Positions 35,394-43,716 of a DNA stretch of 64,000 nucleotides are shown one piece after another. The stretch is from Hydrogenophaga aromaticivorans (GTDB lineage: Bacteria > Pseudomonadota > Gammaproteobacteria > Burkholderiales > Burkholderiaceae_C). The notes beneath the pieces were generated by a model. It did not search any database. It was not told where the DNA came from and saw only the letters and a list, made by a program, of their open reading frames with translations. The stretch spans positions 41,822 through 105,821 of the forward strand of contig NZ_VYGV01000004.1 in assembly GCF_013387465.1 (NCBI RefSeq). Direction: 5' to 3'. The number at the start of each line of letters is the position of its first letter. Within the stretch, counting starts at the first letter, position 1. Both the position numbers and the translations under genes were made by a program.

Positions 35394-35879
35394 TCAGATG
35401 GCCGTGAGGTCGGTCTGGACGGGCCAGTTCAGGGCGTTGCTGTTGGCGGGGCTGCTGCCGAACTGGTGTTGCAGCAGCAGGGTGTACCTCCCGGGGCGGT
35501 TGCTGCAGAGGCGGTAGCCATCGGCCATGGGGTTGAGCTGCACGCCGCTTTGGGGTGCGGTCGTGAGTTGCCAGTCGTCAAGCGCGGGGTCGGCCAGGCG
35601 CAGCGTGACGCAAAAACCCCGTTTCATGTTCGACATGACCACCAGGCGCTGCTGGGCGCTGAGGCTGCCGTCGGCCTCGGGGTCGATCTGCTGCGGGTGG
35701 CTGTTTTCCAGCACGCGCATGACGGGCGGGATGACGATGCGGAAATTGAGCGTGGCGCTCGCCCCGCGGCTTTCGCTCCCCGTGACCACCACGCTCTCGC
35801 CCAACCCATTCACAGGCGCCAGCAGCAGGCCCAGGGCCGTGAGTGCGGTCACCAGTGCCGGGCGGATCGAGGGGGACAT
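35394..35879 (-). CDS. Secreted pilin-like minor subunit
   Basis: This 161-residue protein has a signal peptide (ALVTALTALGLLLAPVNGLG). Its mature start, SATLNFRIVIPPVMRVLEN, mirrors the ANAHLDFRVVIPGFIALKVG of the pilin-like protein at the operon head, so the two are probably paralogues. Two cysteines (KRGFCVTLRL and YRLCSNRPG) may form a disulfide. It is last in the operon, 218 bases after the outer-membrane protein. It may be a tip or anchoring subunit. The 218-base gap holds no recognised gene. Confidence 0.6.
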   Translation of the reverse strand: MSPSIRPALVTALTALGLLLAPVNGLGESVVVTGSESRGASATLNFRIVIPPVMRVLENSHPQQIDPEADGSLSAQQRLVVMSNMKRGFCVTLRLADPALDDWQLTTAPQSGVQLNPMADGYRLCSNRPGRYTLLLQHQFGSSPANSNALNWPVQTDLTAI

Positions 35880-36097
35880 GCCCCACTATCGGCCTTTGGG
35901 GTGAAAACTTGAAGGGGCGCAGTCGATGACGCCTACCCCCGCGGGGGGAAGGAGGACGTCATGGAAAGCATTCCCGGGTCAGGTTTCAGGTGAGGCGACT
36001 GGCGGCGGCGCCATGGACGGCGCTTTGATCTCGCCGGCCCACCGCGATGACGGTGACGAACACGGTGTCATCGTCTACGCGTTACACCAGCAAGACC

Positions 36098-38335
36098 TCA
36101 ATCCGCGCGCTGCACCGGCAGGCTGAGCTGGGTGGTTTCGCGCAGGCGCACGTCGACCTTGGCCTGGCCTTCGTCAACCACGCTCCAGGGCAGGGGCAGG
36201 GTTTCGTTGCGCACGCTGACGGTTCGCGGGCCGCTGGCGACGAAGGGGAATTCGAAGCGGCCCTGGGCGTCGGTGCGCACGGCGTAGCGGTTGTCGAGGT
36301 AGACGGTGACGCCGGGGGCGCCGGTTTCGCTGGCTTCCTGGGTGCCGCTGCGGTTAGCGTCGAAGTAGACGACGCCTGCGATGCGGCCGCCGCCTTCGCT
36401 GGGGCGCCCGCCCAGGGGCACGCTGCGGCTGCCGGCCTGCAGTTCGTAGCGGAGCACGGCGTAGAAGCTGCGGTCGTTGTCGGTCGGGGTGTCGGTGACG
36501 ATGGGGGCGAGCGGGTCGAGGGGGCGCACGGTGCGGCTCTGGCCGAGGCTGCGGTTGTAGTTGCCTTCGAGGCTCCAGCGCTGGTTGACGCGCCAGACGC
36601 TGCCGAGGTTGATGCCGTGGCGGCGCTGGCCGTTGTTGCCTTGTTCGGTCTGCAGGGTGCCGCGCAGGCTGGCGTCGCCGGTGAGGGGGGCGGTGAAGGC
36701 GAGCGCGGCGGACCAGAGGGTTTCGTCTTCGCGGTCGGGGTCGGTGGAGCCGTCGGCGGTGGCCTGGTTGCGGGTGAGGCCGAAGCTGGTGGAGACGCTC
36801 CAGCCCTGGGGCACGGTCCAGTCCTGGTCGTAGCTGATCTCCTGTGAGCGGGTCTGGCTGGCGGCGCCGCCGCTGAGGGTGAGGCGCAGGCCGCTGGTGC
36901 CGAGCGGGTTCTGCCAGCGCCAGTCGCCGTAGCTGCTCCAGGCGTCGCCGTCGAAGTGGCGCACGGAGGCGCCGGCGCCGAGGCTGCTGGCGCGGCTGAG
37001 GCGCCAGCGGGCGCTGCCCGAGGCGTAGCTGCCGTCGCGGGTGCGTCCGCTGATGGAGCGCAGCCAGTCGACCGAGCCTTCGGCGGACCACTGGCGGGTG
37101 CGCCATTCGCTGCGCACGGTGGCGCCCTGGACGTCGGCGGGCATGGCCTGGCCGGCCCAGCTGAGGCCGGGGTCGAGGCGGTAGAGGCCGATGCCGTGCT
37201 GGCGCGGGCCGTCGTCCCATTCGCTGTCGATCCAGAAGCCCCGGGGGTTGCTGGCTTCGCCGGGGATGGCGCTGGTGGCTGGGGTGTCGCCACGGCTGAG
37301 GATGAGCTGGCCCTGGGTGCGGCGGCTGTCGCTCTCGTGGCGCAGGGCAAACAGGGTGGACCGGGCGTCGAGCGGGGTGCCGGTTTCGCGGGTCTGGCCG
37401 AGGGCGGTGACGCGGCTGGCGTCTTCGTGTTGCAGGGCGAGGGTCCAGCCGGGCAGGCCGAGCGGATCGGTGCTGTCGGGGCTGGCGCCGAGGTGCCACT
37501 GGGCGCCGAGCGTGGTGCGCCGGCCGCCGAGGCCGCGGAAGCCGCTGGCGGGCAGGCTTTCGAGCTGGCCGGGTTCGCCGCTGCCGGCCTGCAGGGCAAG
37601 GCCGCTGGCGGGACTGAGCCATTCGCCGGCCAGACCGCGCAGCGTGGCCGAGGGCAGGTACACGCGCGACGGCAGGCGGGTGATGCCGGGCGCGGGCGCG
37701 GTGATGACGCCGGCTTCGTGGTTGCCGATCCAGCCGCTGGCCAGCGGCAGGCCGCGCTGGCGCAGGGTGAGCGTGCCGCGGCTTTCACGCGGGGTGAGGC
37801 TGCCGTCGAGCGAGAGGGCGCCGTGGTTGGGGGTGTCGAGCAGGCCGTAGACGGCGAAGGCGGTCTGGGTCTTGCGTTCGGTGTCGAAGGGCTGGGTGCC
37901 GAGGCGGGTTTCGAGACGCAGGAAGCGCGGCCAGCCGGCTTTGTCGTATTCGAAGCCGCCTTCGTCGTCGTCGAGCGGCGCGAGGCCTTCAATGACGCGG
38001 TCCTGGTAGCCGGCGTCGGTGGGGGCTTCAGCGTTGTCGGTGGCGGGCGCAAGCGTCGCGGTCAGAGCGGTCGGGGGAGCAGCGGGCGCGGCTGTCTGCG
38101 CGTGCAGGCCCGGCGCGAACGCGCCAAAAAGGGCCAGCAGGCTGCAGGACGCCTGGCGCGCCAGGAGGGTGCGCGGCAGAAGGCATCGAAGCGAAACCGG
38201 CGAAAACCGCGGATCGCGCGGTGATACCGAGAAGGCCAGAGTTGAACCCTGGGCGCAGGAAGTAGTACCGTGCGAGACCGGTTTCTCGCCGGTTGCAGCC
38301 GATGTTCCTTCTGCCGCGCACCCTCCTAAGGTCAT
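36098..38335 (-). CDS. Large outer-membrane beta-barrel protein with SdrD-B-like domain (usher-like role)
   Basis: About 745 residues from the ATG at 38335, which overlaps the chaperone stop by four bases. A signal peptide sits unusually late at ~52-79 (LLPRTLLARQASCSLLALFG, cleavage LHA-Q), so the first ~50 residues may be untranslated or a leader. The body consists of amphipathic beta-strands (GWSVSTSFGLTRNQATADGS, RWSLEGNYNRSLGQSRTVRP). A C-terminal SdrD-B-like/carboxypeptidase-regulatory domain follows (IAGVVYFDANRSGTQE and VTVYLDNRYAVRTDAQGRFE). No PF00577 usher signature is recognised, but its place after a pilus chaperone suggests that it secretes or anchors the subunits. Confidence 0.7.
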   Translation of the reverse strand: MTLGGCAAEGTSAATGEKPVSHGTTSCAQGSTLAFSVSPRDPRFSPVSLRCLLPRTLLARQASCSLLALFGAFAPGLHAQTAAPAAPPTALTATLAPATDNAEAPTDAGYQDRVIEGLAPLDDDEGGFEYDKAGWPRFLRLETRLGTQPFDTERKTQTAFAVYGLLDTPNHGALSLDGSLTPRESRGTLTLRQRGLPLASGWIGNHEAGVITAPAPGITRLPSRVYLPSATLRGLAGEWLSPASGLALQAGSGEPGQLESLPASGFRGLGGRRTTLGAQWHLGASPDSTDPLGLPGWTLALQHEDASRVTALGQTRETGTPLDARSTLFALRHESDSRRTQGQLILSRGDTPATSAIPGEASNPRGFWIDSEWDDGPRQHGIGLYRLDPGLSWAGQAMPADVQGATVRSEWRTRQWSAEGSVDWLRSISGRTRDGSYASGSARWRLSRASSLGAGASVRHFDGDAWSSYGDWRWQNPLGTSGLRLTLSGGAASQTRSQEISYDQDWTVPQGWSVSTSFGLTRNQATADGSTDPDREDETLWSAALAFTAPLTGDASLRGTLQTEQGNNGQRRHGINLGSVWRVNQRWSLEGNYNRSLGQSRTVRPLDPLAPIVTDTPTDNDRSFYAVLRYELQAGSRSVPLGGRPSEGGGRIAGVVYFDANRSGTQEASETGAPGVTVYLDNRYAVRTDAQGRFEFPFVASGPRTVSVRNETLPLPWSVVDEGQAKVDVRLRETTQLSLPVQRAD
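38163..38327. repeat. 165-bp near-palindrome at the start of the outer-membrane protein gene
   Basis: The outer arms (38163-38183 and 38307-38327) are a perfect 21-base inverted repeat beginning AGGAGGGTGCGCGGC. The inner arms stay imperfectly complementary for ~40 more bases (CATCG, ACCGGCGA, CGCGCGGT versus CGCACGGT), leaving a loop of ~40 bases. Transcribed from the minus strand it would give a long hairpin covering the presumed translation start region. Confidence 0.85.
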
Positions 38336-39138
38336 GGGGCGACGAAGCTCGTGTCCAGCGGCAGGCGGTTGGCGCCCCATTCGAGGCGGCCTTTGACGCT
38401 CAGCGGGAAACGGATCTCGGGCGCGGCCTTGCCGTCCTCGGGCACGGGACTGAGCGCGACGCGGCGGGTTTCGCCGGGCAGGATGGGCAGGTCCGCGGGC
38501 GACATTTCGAACTGGGTGCCCGCGGCGTCGGTGCCGTTGACGAAACCTTCCAGGCGGCCGTGGGCGTTGCCGGTGTTGCGCACGTCGATCGTGGCGGTGG
38601 GTTTGCCGTTGACCTGAACGACCTGCTGGGTGCTGATGCTGAGTTGGGGCGCGGCGCCGCCGATGGCGGCGTAGACGATGACGCCGATGCGCCCGCCGAC
38701 GGGGAAGCTGATGTTGCCCTGCACCTTGGCCGGGTCGAGGCCTTCGACCATGAGGGCGAAGCGGCACTCGCGCGGCGGCGTGCCGGCGGGCGGGTTGATC
38801 TCGAAGCGGTAGCGGTAGCGCGCACCGGGTTCGATGCTGAGTTCGCGGCGCTCGATGGCGACCCAGGGGCGACAGCTGTCGGGGGCGAGTTCGGTGCTGA
38901 AGCTGACCGAGTTGTCGGGGTTGAAGGTCCAGTCGGCGGTGTAGACGCGGTAGTTGCCTTTTTGCTGGCCGACGTGCTGGATCTCCAGCACCTGGCGCAG
39001 GGGCTTGCCGGCTTCGGCCTGGACTTCAAAGCGCGGTGGCGAGATGTAGGCGGCGAAGCCCTGGGCTTGGGCAGCGACGGGCAGCATGGCCGCGGGCAGC
39101 AGGAGCGCCATCAGGCGGGAGGCGGGCAAAAGGTTCAT
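38332..39138 (-). CDS. Periplasmic pilus-assembly chaperone
   Basis: This 268-residue protein has a signal peptide (LMALLLPAAMLPVAAQAQG). The mature sequence, FAAYISPPRFEVQAEAGKPL, RQVLEIQHVGQQKGNYRVYT and the late TRRVALSPVPEDGKAAPEIR, fits the two Ig-like domains of pilus chaperones in the less common (non-PapD-like, class-5/alpha-type) groups. Such chaperones fold subunits and deliver them to an outer-membrane assembly platform. It overlaps the upstream 156-residue gene and the downstream outer-membrane gene by four bases each. Confidence 0.75.
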   Translation of the reverse strand: MNLLPASRLMALLLPAAMLPVAAQAQGFAAYISPPRFEVQAEAGKPLRQVLEIQHVGQQKGNYRVYTADWTFNPDNSVSFSTELAPDSCRPWVAIERRELSIEPGARYRYRFEINPPAGTPPRECRFALMVEGLDPAKVQGNISFPVGGRIGVIVYAAIGGAAPQLSISTQQVVQVNGKPTATIDVRNTGNAHGRLEGFVNGTDAAGTQFEMSPADLPILPGETRRVALSPVPEDGKAAPEIRFPLSVKGRLEWGANRLPLDTSFVAP

Positions 39139-39605
39139 GGTGAGTCCACGTCGATTTCGAAGTGGAAGTTGAGGCGGCGGCTGTTGCTCTGCCAGTCGGG
39201 GCCGGAGCGCAGGCGCACGAGCATCTGGTCGCGCAGGGCGCTGGTGGTGATGTTGCCGGCGTAGACGAGGGCGCGTTCACCCGAAACGAGGCGCCCGGCG
39301 AGCAGTTGGCCGTCGGTGGTCCAGACGGCTTCGAGGGTGGAAGTTTCGTCGTGCGGCAGCACCATGTAGACGCGGCCGCTGCGGCCGATCCAGTCCTGGG
39401 TGTTGATGTGGATGTTGACGCGCACCCAGGCTTCCATGCCGCCGTCCTTGTCGGCGCGGGTCTGCGGCAGCCACTGCATCTGGGCCGTGGGCGGCACGGT
39501 GTGGCTGAGCGAGTCATCGAGCTGGTGGGTTTCGGCGACGGCGGCGGTGGATATGAACAGCGCGACGAATACTGCGGCGAGGTGGGCAAACAGCGGCGGG
39601 TTCAT
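39135..39605 (-). CDS. Secreted subunit-like hypothetical protein of the appendage operon
   Basis: This 156-residue protein has a signal peptide (LAAVFVALFISTAAVAETHQ) and a mature beta-rich domain of ~130 residues (GMEAWVRVNIHINTQDWIGR, RRLNFHFEIDVDSP). No cysteine is present in the mature part. I do not recognise the family. Four-base overlaps on both sides mean it is made in step with the chaperone, so a structural subunit or subunit adaptor is likely. Confidence 0.6.
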   Translation of the reverse strand: MNPPLFAHLAAVFVALFISTAAVAETHQLDDSLSHTVPPTAQMQWLPQTRADKDGGMEAWVRVNIHINTQDWIGRSGRVYMVLPHDETSTLEAVWTTDGQLLAGRLVSGERALVYAGNITTSALRDQMLVRLRSGPDWQSNSRRLNFHFEIDVDSP

Positions 39606-40228
39606 GGGCTGCTCAATGTGTAGGTGACCTGGCCGTTGTAGGTGCCGGCCGCACGCAACGCGCTGTTGGCGTAGCTGAAGGTGTGGCAGTTTTCGATGTA
39701 GCGGTTGGCCGGGACGGTGGCCAGCGTCTGCGTGCCGCCGTTGAAGCTGCCGGCGGGGATGATGTTGGGCACGCTGCTGCCGGGCGCGGAGACGGTCCAG
39801 CTGATTTGCGAGAACGGAATCGTGTCGCCGGCGGCATTGGTGAGGTTGGCGGGCGAGGTGACGCGCAGGGTGGCGCTGGCGGGCTGGTTGTTCTGGTTGC
39901 GGCGGTAGGAGGCGCCGACCATGACCTGCGTGGACGGGTTGGGGCAGGTGGTGTAGTTGTCGCCGTAGAGGCTTCTGGACTGCGTGCTGTTGCTCGTCAT
40001 GGCCAGGGCGGAGCCATTGCCGAGCTGGTTGACGGGCACCGACACTTCAACGCGGTTGATGGTGCCGTTGTTGCCATCGTACGTGCCGTTGCCGACGTGC
40101 AGGAAGACGCGGCGCGAGGCGGCGGCGAGGGTGAGCGACCAGGCGTGGGCCGCTGCAACCTGCCCGAGGCACAGCACGACCAAGCCCAGGGCGGCCAGCC
40201 GGCGCGGGCTGTGGGTGGGCGGCTTCAT
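39602..40228 (-). CDS. Secreted pilin/adhesin-like hypothetical protein
   Basis: This 208-residue protein has a signal peptide (LGLVVLCLGQVAAAHAWSL). The mature sequence is Asn/Ser/Thr-rich with beta-type segments (RRVFLHVGNGTYDGNNGTIN, AGTYNGQVTYTLSSP). Its C-terminal strand, TYNGQVTYTLSSP, is nearly the same as the TYETTVTYTAVAP end of the pilin-like protein upstream. That suggests a shared fold closed by a donor-strand-type C-terminus. Two cysteines (TTCPNPS and IENCHTF) may pair. It is the first gene after the attenuator-like hairpin. Confidence 0.6.
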   Translation of the reverse strand: MKPPTHSPRRLAALGLVVLCLGQVAAAHAWSLTLAAASRRVFLHVGNGTYDGNNGTINRVEVSVPVNQLGNGSALAMTSNSTQSRSLYGDNYTTCPNPSTQVMVGASYRRNQNNQPASATLRVTSPANLTNAAGDTIPFSQISWTVSAPGSSVPNIIPAGSFNGGTQTLATVPANRYIENCHTFSYANSALRAAGTYNGQVTYTLSSP

Positions 40229-40252
40229 GGGTTCGTCATGGCTTCGTTGTGA

Positions 40253-40297
40253 AAAGACGAACGGAGGACTGCTGTGCGCAGGTCCTCCGTTGTCGTT
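40253..40297 (-). terminator. Attenuator-like hairpin after the first pilin-like gene
   Basis: On the minus strand, ACGGAGGAC (40282-40290) pairs perfectly with GTCCTCCGT (40261-40269) around a 12-base loop. Outer pairing is imperfect (ACGACA/CGTC), and CTTTTC follows. It sits between the first subunit gene and the rest of the operon, so it could lower expression of the downstream genes relative to the abundant subunit. Confidence 0.65.
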
Positions 40298-40338
40298 TGC
40301 AACCGGTCTGCACCGGCTTGGCGATCGTTTCCCGACGA

Positions 40339-40896
40339 TCAGGGGGCTACGGCGGTATAGGTCACCGTGGTTTCGTAGGTGCCAGCACCGACGGGAGCCG
40401 TGGCGCCCTGGTGGTTGTAGCTGAACGTCCAGTTGCTGGTGCGGTTGATGATCCGTCCCGTGGTCGGGGTCACCGTTGTCGCGGCTGCGCCGAAGGCTGG
40501 GTGGGCCAAGGTGCCGGCCGATGCGACGGTGATGCGCGACAGTGGGATGGAGTCGGTGCCGTCGGTCAGGTCAGCGCCGGCTGATGCGAAGTTCACATTG
40601 CCGATGTTGGAAAGCAGTTGCACCGGGACGATGCCGCCGGAGGTGGCCGCGATGCTGCCATCAGCGCCAACTTGTGGGTCAGTCAGAACGAAGGCCACTT
40701 CATCGACCGTGCCGTCGTTCGAAAGAATGGCACCGGTGCCCACTTTCAAGGCAATGAAACCCGGAATGACCACGCGGAAGTCCAGGTGGGCGTTGGCGGT
40801 ACCGGTACCGGTCACGAGATTCGATTCCGCCGAAGCCAGCAGGGGAGCGGCCAGCGCAAGGGCCACAGCGGTTTTGATGAACAGAGACTTTTTCAC
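40339..40896 (-). CDS. Pilin-like major subunit of the appendage operon
   Basis: About 185 residues from a GTG at 40896 with an AGGAA site upstream. The longer open frame to 41022 adds 42 residues ahead of an obvious signal peptide and is rejected. Signal peptide: VKKSLFIKTAVALALAAPLL, cleavage ASA-E. The mature part is Gly/Ala/Thr-rich without cysteine (LVTGTGTANAHLDFRVVIPG) and ends TYETTVTYTAVAP, a strand suited to chaperone-assisted polymerisation. It is the promoter-proximal gene and is followed by a hairpin, as expected for a major subunit. No named pilin family was recognised with certainty. Confidence 0.65.
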   Translation of the reverse strand: MKKSLFIKTAVALALAAPLLASAESNLVTGTGTANAHLDFRVVIPGFIALKVGTGAILSNDGTVDEVAFVLTDPQVGADGSIAATSGGIVPVQLLSNIGNVNFASAGADLTDGTDSIPLSRITVASAGTLAHPAFGAAATTVTPTTGRIINRTSNWTFSYNHQGATAPVGAGTYETTVTYTAVAP

Positions 40897-41093
40897 GACG
40901 TTTCCTAGAAACAAAAAATTCCCTGACTGAACACTTTCTGGTGAATGACCAGCGGTGCTTCTATGTCTTGATGCTACGGAAAGTGCCAGTTTCAGGCAAC
41001 CTGTCCGCATGAAAAAACGCACAGTTTCAACAACTTACGGCCGGGATGTTAACCAACGGTCGAGTTTGTGGATTGAGCGGTATCAAAAAGCGC

Positions 41094-41603
41094 TCAAGTT
41101 TTGCGCCCGTTTGTCGTGGGCAGTGATTTGGTCAACAAATGCGAGAGCGGCAAAGCGCCCGCGGCCTTCACTTCGCCGAGCGAAAAGCTGGTGTGCAGGT
41201 CTTTCACGTTGGGCAGGTTGATCAGCACCTCGCGCGCGAAACGGCTGAAGTGGTTCAGGTCGGGGCAGACGACCTGCAGCTCGAAGGTGCCCGAGCCGCT
41301 GATGTAATGGCAGGAGACGATTTCAGGGATGTCGCGGATGGCGGTTTCCATCTGGCGCAGGGCGTCGCCGCTGTTGCGTTCGGCGTCGATGCGGACGAAG
41401 GCGAGCACGCCCAGGCCGATCTGGGTGCGGTTGATCTCGGCGCGGTAACCGAGGATGAACCCCGCCTCTTCCAGCGCCCGCACACGCCGCCAGCACGGCG
41501 CCGCCGACAGGCCCACGCGGTTGGCCAGTTCGGCATTGGTCAGCCGGCCGTCGGCCTGCAATTCGTGCAGGATGGCGATGTCAAACTTGTCGAGTGTTTC
41601 CAT
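41094..41603 (-). CDS. Lrp/AsnC-family transcriptional regulator
   Basis: This 169-residue protein has the N-terminal helix-turn-helix of the family (LDKFDIAILHELQADGRLTN and ELANRVGLSAAPCWRRVRAL) and the C-terminal RAM effector domain (GVLAFVRIDAERNSGDALRQ, CHYISGSGTFELQVVCPDLN). Lrp-type proteins usually respond to amino acids and control amino-acid metabolism. The indolepyruvate oxidoreductase gene ~2.5 kb away is a plausible target. A short inverted repeat just upstream could be its own operator. Confidence 0.95.
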   Translation of the reverse strand: METLDKFDIAILHELQADGRLTNAELANRVGLSAAPCWRRVRALEEAGFILGYRAEINRTQIGLGVLAFVRIDAERNSGDALRQMETAIRDIPEIVSCHYISGSGTFELQVVCPDLNHFSRFAREVLINLPNVKDLHTSFSLGEVKAAGALPLSHLLTKSLPTTNGRKT

Positions 41604-41620
41604 GATGTCGTCATTCTAGA

Positions 41621-41633
41621 AAGAAGCGTTCTT
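41621..41633. promoter_or_regulatory. Inverted repeat upstream of the Lrp-type gene
   Basis: AAGAA-GCG-TTCTT is a perfect inverted repeat that begins 18 bases upstream of the regulator's ATG. Lrp-type proteins commonly bind AT-containing imperfect palindromes and control their own genes, so this is a candidate operator. It is short, so chance is possible. Confidence 0.35.
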
Positions 41634-41711
41634 CTGTGACCTGATATCAGAAAGGAAACCATCGCAAGTTGCTGCTCCCGCTTCTCCCATCCGTGGATGG
41701 GTGGTTTCCCT

Positions 41712-42974
41712 TCAGCGCAGGGTGTCCGCCGACGCGCCTGGCGGGATCTTCTGGGTGACGTGTCCTTCGGACGTCAGTGCGCTGACGGCAATGTCCTGTG
41801 CGGACCCCAGGGCCGGTTTTCTGATGCGGATTTCGAAGCCGTTTTGCAGTGAGGCGTTGGGAAAGTGGTGCTGGATGTCGGGTCGTTCGATGGCCTGCCA
41901 TGCTTCGATGGGCACGGTTTGGTGCTGGCTCGTGACGACGAATCCGGCCGCGGGCTGGGTTTTCCAGAGCAGGACCCAGCCGGTGATGGTGATGAATCCG
42001 GCCTGCTCTTCGAGAGTTTCGACATGGCCCAGCACGGGCAGGTGGATGGCGGTACTGGCCGTGGGTGGGGCGGCGGGATTTTTTGACAGCGGGCCGGAAG
42101 GGTCGGCCAGCCCGATGCGCCCGGCCAAGTCCTGGCACCGGGCTTTCAGCTCAACGATGTGCTGCGCGCAGGGGTGGGACGGCACATCGTTGTTGTCGTG
42201 ACCGAGAAAGAACGGGTCATCGAGCGGGCCGCATTCCGGATATGCCCTGCCGCGCGAGGCTTTGCGGCGAACATACTCGGCATAGGACTTGATGACGTAG
42301 TGGTTGATGCGGAACCGGGCCCAGCACACATCGCCAGACTGGCTCGGGTTGCGCTGGCCGGCGGAATAGTAGTCGCGCTTTTCAGTGCCATCGGTGTGCA
42401 GGTAGCGGTAGCCGGGCTTCAGCTGGCAGCTGTGCGGGCAGACGAAGCCGGCAAAGGCCTCCATCCGGATGATGGACTTGAAATGGTGGTTCAGATGGTG
42501 TTGCTGCGGGGCGTGGTGCAGAAAGCGTTCGGTCACGAGCCCGCTTTCTTCGGCCACTTTCATCGATGAGCCGTAGGTGGCCCAGTTCAGCGCCAGGGCC
42601 CCGACATCGGGGTGGGCGTGCGAGGTGGCTTGCAGGAGGTCGGACACCGTGTCCGGATGGTGGCTGGGCCAGAGGAACTCGTCGGCGTCCATGAAGGCCA
42701 TCCATTCGACTTCGTGGCCATGGCGCCGGACGATTTCTTCGTAGACGGGCAACTGGGGGCCGATGCCCGGGGTGGTGGCGTAGGAGAAACAGGTGATGGG
42801 CAGTGTCTGGCTCAGCGCCTGTAGCAGCGGCCAGGTGTTGTCGCTGCTGTCGTTGTTGACGACATAAAAATGATCGAACCCCATCAGGCTGTGGTGAGCC
42901 AGCCACTCGATCAGGTACGGGCCTTCGTTCTTCACGATGATGGCCATTCCGACACGCGGCTTGTCTGCTTTCAT
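41712..42974 (-). CDS. Glycosyltransferase, GT2/GT92-like, with C-terminal extension
   Basis: About 420 residues. The start at 42974 (MKADKPRVGMAIIVKNEGPY) lies four bases after the stop of the GT32 gene. The N-terminal ~260 residues have IIVKNEGPYLIEWLAHHSLM, FYVVNNDSSDNT and a DxD-type WMAFMDADEFLWP, as in glycosyltransferase-like families PF13704/GT92. The C-terminal ~120 residues (HVETLEEQAGFITITGWVLL) look like a separate beta-domain. It probably glycosylates a surface polymer or lipid. Composition is lower in GC than the neighbouring oxidoreductase gene. Confidence 0.8.
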   Translation of the reverse strand: MKADKPRVGMAIIVKNEGPYLIEWLAHHSLMGFDHFYVVNNDSSDNTWPLLQALSQTLPITCFSYATTPGIGPQLPVYEEIVRRHGHEVEWMAFMDADEFLWPSHHPDTVSDLLQATSHAHPDVGALALNWATYGSSMKVAEESGLVTERFLHHAPQQHHLNHHFKSIIRMEAFAGFVCPHSCQLKPGYRYLHTDGTEKRDYYSAGQRNPSQSGDVCWARFRINHYVIKSYAEYVRRKASRGRAYPECGPLDDPFFLGHDNNDVPSHPCAQHIVELKARCQDLAGRIGLADPSGPLSKNPAAPPTASTAIHLPVLGHVETLEEQAGFITITGWVLLWKTQPAAGFVVTSQHQTVPIEAWQAIERPDIQHHFPNASLQNGFEIRIRKPALGSAQDIAVSALTSEGHVTQKIPPGASADTLR

Positions 42975-42978
42975 CGCT

Positions 42979-43716
42979 TCACGCCAGACAGGCGTCGGGA
43001 CGGGGGAGGACGATGGCGCTGGTGCGGTGGGCGTAGTGTGTGGGCACCCGATGGTGGTCGGGCCAGATGCTGTATTCGAAACCCCGTTCTTCGATGTCGA
43101 CGATCTGGTGGGGGAGCCTGCCGGTGCGCAGGGTGGCGAGGATGGCCAGCGTGTAGCAGATCGGGCCAGACAACCGCAGTACACCGTGTTTCCCTGTACC
43201 GCAAGGGTCTGTCCGGTAGTACCGGATGTTGTGAAGCGTGGCCCGGATCACCGATTGGAGGAAAGGGTGGTCCGGTTCGGCAACGATGAACCATTGCTGG
43301 AATTCGCCACCCGGTATTTGGCTCAGTTCAGGGTGCAGCCCCCAGTTTTCCCAGCGCTGGTCTTTGGCGTTCTTCCATTGGGAGAGCAGGAACGAATCGG
43401 ACGGCTGGATGGCTTGTCGCAGGGGCACGTTCACCGTGCTCTTGATGTCGAGGTAGACGCCGCCTTCGCGGTACATGACCAGGTAGCGAAAGAGGTCTGC
43501 CAGAACGACACCGTAGTCCGGGCTGATGGTCCTGACGGTTTCGAAGACCTCGGGCTCGAAATGCTGGCGGATGTAGTCCATCACGTCGGCGTCTTCATAG
43601 ACCCTGTGTTTCCACTCGGGATTGCGCTCCGTGAGGCGTTGCAGATTCGCCTGGACGGCGGTCGGCAAGGCCGCTCTGGACGGGCAGGTCTGGTGCAACA
43701 GTCGGGGGATGGCCAT
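42979..43716 (-). CDS. GT32-like glycosyltransferase (DXD-containing)
   Basis: About 245 residues from the ATG at 43716 (MAIPRLLHQTCPSRAALPTA), which matches the IPK-I-IHQ opening of GT32/OCH1-like enzymes. The catalytic region is VVLADLFRYLVMYREGGVYL followed by DIKSTVNV, giving the D-x-x-R...GG-Y-x-D signature. The open frame runs upstream to 43890, and starts such as the Met at 43776 cannot be excluded. It is followed directly by the GT2/GT92-like gene, so the two form a small module. Confidence 0.85.
   Translation of the reverse strand: MAIPRLLHQTCPSRAALPTAVQANLQRLTERNPEWKHRVYEDADVMDYIRQHFEPEVFETVRTISPDYGVVLADLFRYLVMYREGGVYLDIKSTVNVPLRQAIQPSDSFLLSQWKNAKDQRWENWGLHPELSQIPGGEFQQWFIVAEPDHPFLQSVIRATLHNIRYYRTDPCGTGKHGVLRLSGPICYTLAILATLRTGRLPHQIVDIEERGFEYSIWPDHHRVPTHYAHRTSAIVLPRPDACLA

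Noticed and set aside
35926..36126. 66-codon plus-strand frame between pilin-like and outer-membrane genes
   Set aside because: Low-complexity composition and no start signal; it extends into the outer-membrane protein gene on the other strand.
36082..38052. 656-codon minus-strand frame overlapping the outer-membrane protein
   Set aside because: It is an alternative frame rich in Ala/Pro/Ser; the frame ending at 36098 has a signal peptide, beta-strand pattern and SdrD-B-like domain.
38028..38321. 97-codon minus-strand frame starting inside the palindrome
   Set aside because: The GTG has AGGAGG too close for initiation, the product has no resemblance to anything, and it overlaps the signal peptide of the outer-membrane protein in another frame.
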